Of a DNA stretch of 64,000 nucleotides, positions 62,429-64,000 are shown in pieces (the first letter of the stretch is position 1; every line of letters begins with the position of its first letter). A model generated the notes under the pieces. The model saw nothing but the letters and a program-made list of their open reading frames with translations. It ran no database searches and was not told the DNA's origin. A program made the position numbers and the translations under genes. Origin of the DNA: Sphingobacterium sp. LZ7M1. Its GTDB lineage: Bacteria; Bacteroidota; Bacteroidia; Sphingobacteriales; Sphingobacteriaceae. The DNA lies in assembly GCF_024296865.1 (NCBI RefSeq), contig NZ_CP101134.1, forward strand, positions 1 to 64,000, written 5' to 3'.

Positions 62429-62895
62429 GGTTTCACTATTTATTATTTATAATCTGGTTTCGCGTCTAGATTGAGATGGGGTCAGGAAATTGCTACTTTG
62501 CTCCTTTAGGATGATTTATGGGAGTTTTTGGGCTAATATTATCTTGAAAGTTAAGAAGATTTGACACAGAGTTCAGCTATGTGTTGTTTGTCTCAAATAT
62601 TGGCTCATAGCACTGATGATCTTGTTGAATTTTGTATACTGCTGGTTATCAGTGTATTGTCGCTTTTGTGGTTGGAGATATCTGGATTTGGGCTAAAAAT
62701 GATTTTCTAGGAGCGTTAAAACTTTTGTTGATTGTGTTACATGGTGTTAGCGGGGTTTCTAGAAATGGGGCTAGTAAAACAAGTAGGAGGCAATTTTACT
62801 AGGTTGTCTAGGGAGGGGGTAAATGAAAGATAAAACAATAGAGGTATAGCCTAAAAATTTATAGTTTCAGGCTAGAATTTAATCTTAGTGCTATG
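62429..62895. other. Intergenic region before the truncated regulator
   Basis: About 470 bases of mixed composition with no convincing gene. I saw no clear promoter motif, terminator or repeat here. Confidence 0.5.
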
Positions 62896-64000
62896 CTACG
62901 TATTTAGCTCTTTTTTTAGGAGGTTGATATAGGTCGATGGGGGCATTCCAGTGACTGCCTTGAATGAGGTTGAGAACTTGCTCAAGGATGAGTAGCCGCA
63001 TTTTTGGGCGAGATATGCCAGTTTGAAGTCTAATAATTCCGGTGAGGTCTTCAACAGATTAAGGAAATATTCAATCCGTTTGTTTTGGATAAATTCATAG
63101 AAATCCATGTGGCGGTATTTCTGGATGATATAGGATACATATTTGGAATTTGTGCCCATCATGGAGGCGACTTGGTCAAGTTTTACATTTTTCTCGAGGA
63201 AGAACCTTTCAGCTTCTAGTTTTCCCAGTTTTCTATAGAGACAATTTTCTGTATACCTCGATATTTTTATTTGGTTCAGCTTTGTGTTGTGATTATTTAG
63301 ACCATTGAGATCTGGGTAGCTAGTTTCTTCGGGTTCTGCGGACATCCCTGGACTCGCTGGTTGGCTTTCCGACATTACTTCGACGGGTTCTGGCTGAATC
63401 CATACTTTGCGTTTCCAAACGAGTAGGAAGTAAGCAGCAAAGACCAGGAATGAGATAATTCCGCTCAGGGAAATAATATAAAGAAACCTGTACATTTCTT
63501 CCCTGTCCCTAGTCTCCAAAAGCAAGCTAGCGGAGAGTATATTGGCCCGGTTTATCTTTGTTTTCAATAGCTCGGCGGATTTCTGGGTATAATAGAGCGC
63601 ATTCTCCATGTTCCCAGTATCCTTATAATAGGCGGACCAGCTGTCGTAGGATATTTTCTCTAGCTCATCGTCCATTTCAACCGCTAGATATTGGTCCACC
63701 AAGGACAAGTACTGCTGTGCCGATTTAAAGTTACCCTCCTTCATGGCAATTTCTCCAAGGGCAATATAGACATGGGGTTTTAGGGAACAGTTTATATTGC
63801 TCAATTTGTTTAGGGCAGAATTGAGGAGGGAGTCTGCGGTTTCTAATTTCCCCGAGTTCATTTCAAAGATCCCCATGATCTGATCATTGGTGGCTTGGGC
63901 TACCATAATTTTCATTTTATCCTTGGCTTGTTTGGGAATTTGTTTTGCGGCAGAGCTAGCTAAAGCCGCGGCTTTTAAGTATTCCTTTATTTCCAAGGAG
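62896..64000 (-). CDS. TPR-membrane-AraC type transcription regulator (partial)
   Basis: The gene runs off the right edge, so its N-terminus is missing. The visible 368 residues start in TPR-like repeats (about 1-150). One transmembrane helix follows (IISLSGIISFLVFAAYFLLVW, about 172-192), then a linker, then an AraC-type helix-turn-helix domain (about 260-365, ending GYSSLSKFSTSFKAVTGMPPSTY). The layout fits the common Bacteroidota TPR/AraC membrane regulators. The first in-frame TTG near the edge is inside the gene, not its start. Confidence 0.88.
   Translation of the reverse strand, partial: SLEIKEYLKAAALASSAAKQIPKQAKDKMKIMVAQATNDQIMGIFEMNSGKLETADSLLNSALNKLSNINCSLKPHVYIALGEIAMKEGNFKSAQQYLSLVDQYLAVEMDDELEKISYDSWSAYYKDTGNMENALYYTQKSAELLKTKINRANILSASLLLETRDREEMYRFLYIISLSGIISFLVFAAYFLLVWKRKVWIQPEPVEVMSESQPASPGMSAEPEETSYPDLNGLNNHNTKLNQIKISRYTENCLYRKLGKLEAERFFLEKNVKLDQVASMMGTNSKYVSYIIQKYRHMDFYEFIQNKRIEYFLNLLKTSPELLDFKLAYLAQKCGYSSLSKFSTSFKAVTGMPPSTYINLLKKELNT

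Noticed and set aside
1..64000. CRISPR array or cas genes
   Set aside because: No regular repeat-spacer pattern with 25-45 bp repeats and no cas motif was found; the heptad arrays have 7-bp units.

Overview
The window reads as a Bacteroidota chromosome, most likely a Sphingobacteriaceae (Sphingobacterium/Pedobacter-like) genome numbered from dnaA: base 1 is the dnaA start codon. Supporting signs are the Bacteroidota promoter element TAnnTTTGC ahead of many genes, scarce Shine-Dalgarno sequences, a GldH lipoprotein, BshC, MqnD, DUF4295 beside L28/L33, a SecA of about 1100 residues and a TonB-plug protein. The exact genus is an inference.

Layout. 1-14.3 kb: replication and envelope housekeeping (dnaA; holB-ricT-gldH-lpxK on the minus strand; dnaN; two tandem DedA proteins; yicC-gmk-nadD; csbD; surE; mqnD). 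14.4-24.4 kb: secA, a SPOR protein, an M20 amidohydrolase, a GNAT enzyme, an M28 peptidase, a rhodanese and glutamate dehydrogenase. 24.4-34.4 kb: gcvT, a four-gene minus-strand operon (SIMPL, DUF4112, DUF4359, pseudouridine synthase), a cold-shock protein, recO, L28-L33-DUF4295, ftsY, rimO and bshC. 34.4-52.3 kb: a Crp-type regulator, two guanidino-modifying enzymes, gcvP, a DUF1080 protein, a lipoprotein amidase, a conserved protein of unknown function, an operon with a predicted unsaturated fatty-acid oxidation pair plus sugar mutase and NUDIX hydrolase, a TonB-plug/MG2 protein and purD.

At 52376-52447 lies tRNA-Glu(UUC). Immediately after it the DNA becomes visibly more A/T-rich and accessory (52.5-61.7 kb). 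This stretch holds the most interesting locus: an operon coding for a protein with two GHKL ATPase domains (a MORC/Hsp90-like one at the N-terminus and a histidine-kinase core at the C-terminus), a stand-alone receiver protein with all canonical phosphorylation residues, a PtuB-like HNH nuclease and an Eco57I/TaqI-like N6-adenine DNA methyltransferase. The four genes overlap by 8 bp or are 2 bp apart. A HAD-phosphatase/membrane protein sits just upstream on the same strand. I interpret it as a phospho-signalled restriction-modification-like defence system; function is inferred from domains only. A SAM methyltransferase and a 72-aa protein follow.

The window also carries non-coding repeats: a 33-bp perfect inverted repeat built from heptamers (41.9 kb), a related heptad array (25.6 kb), and two palindromic elements sharing a 16-bp core (12.1 and 62.0 kb). 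It ends in a truncated TPR-membrane-AraC type regulator. No CRISPR array, rRNA or intact insertion sequence was seen.
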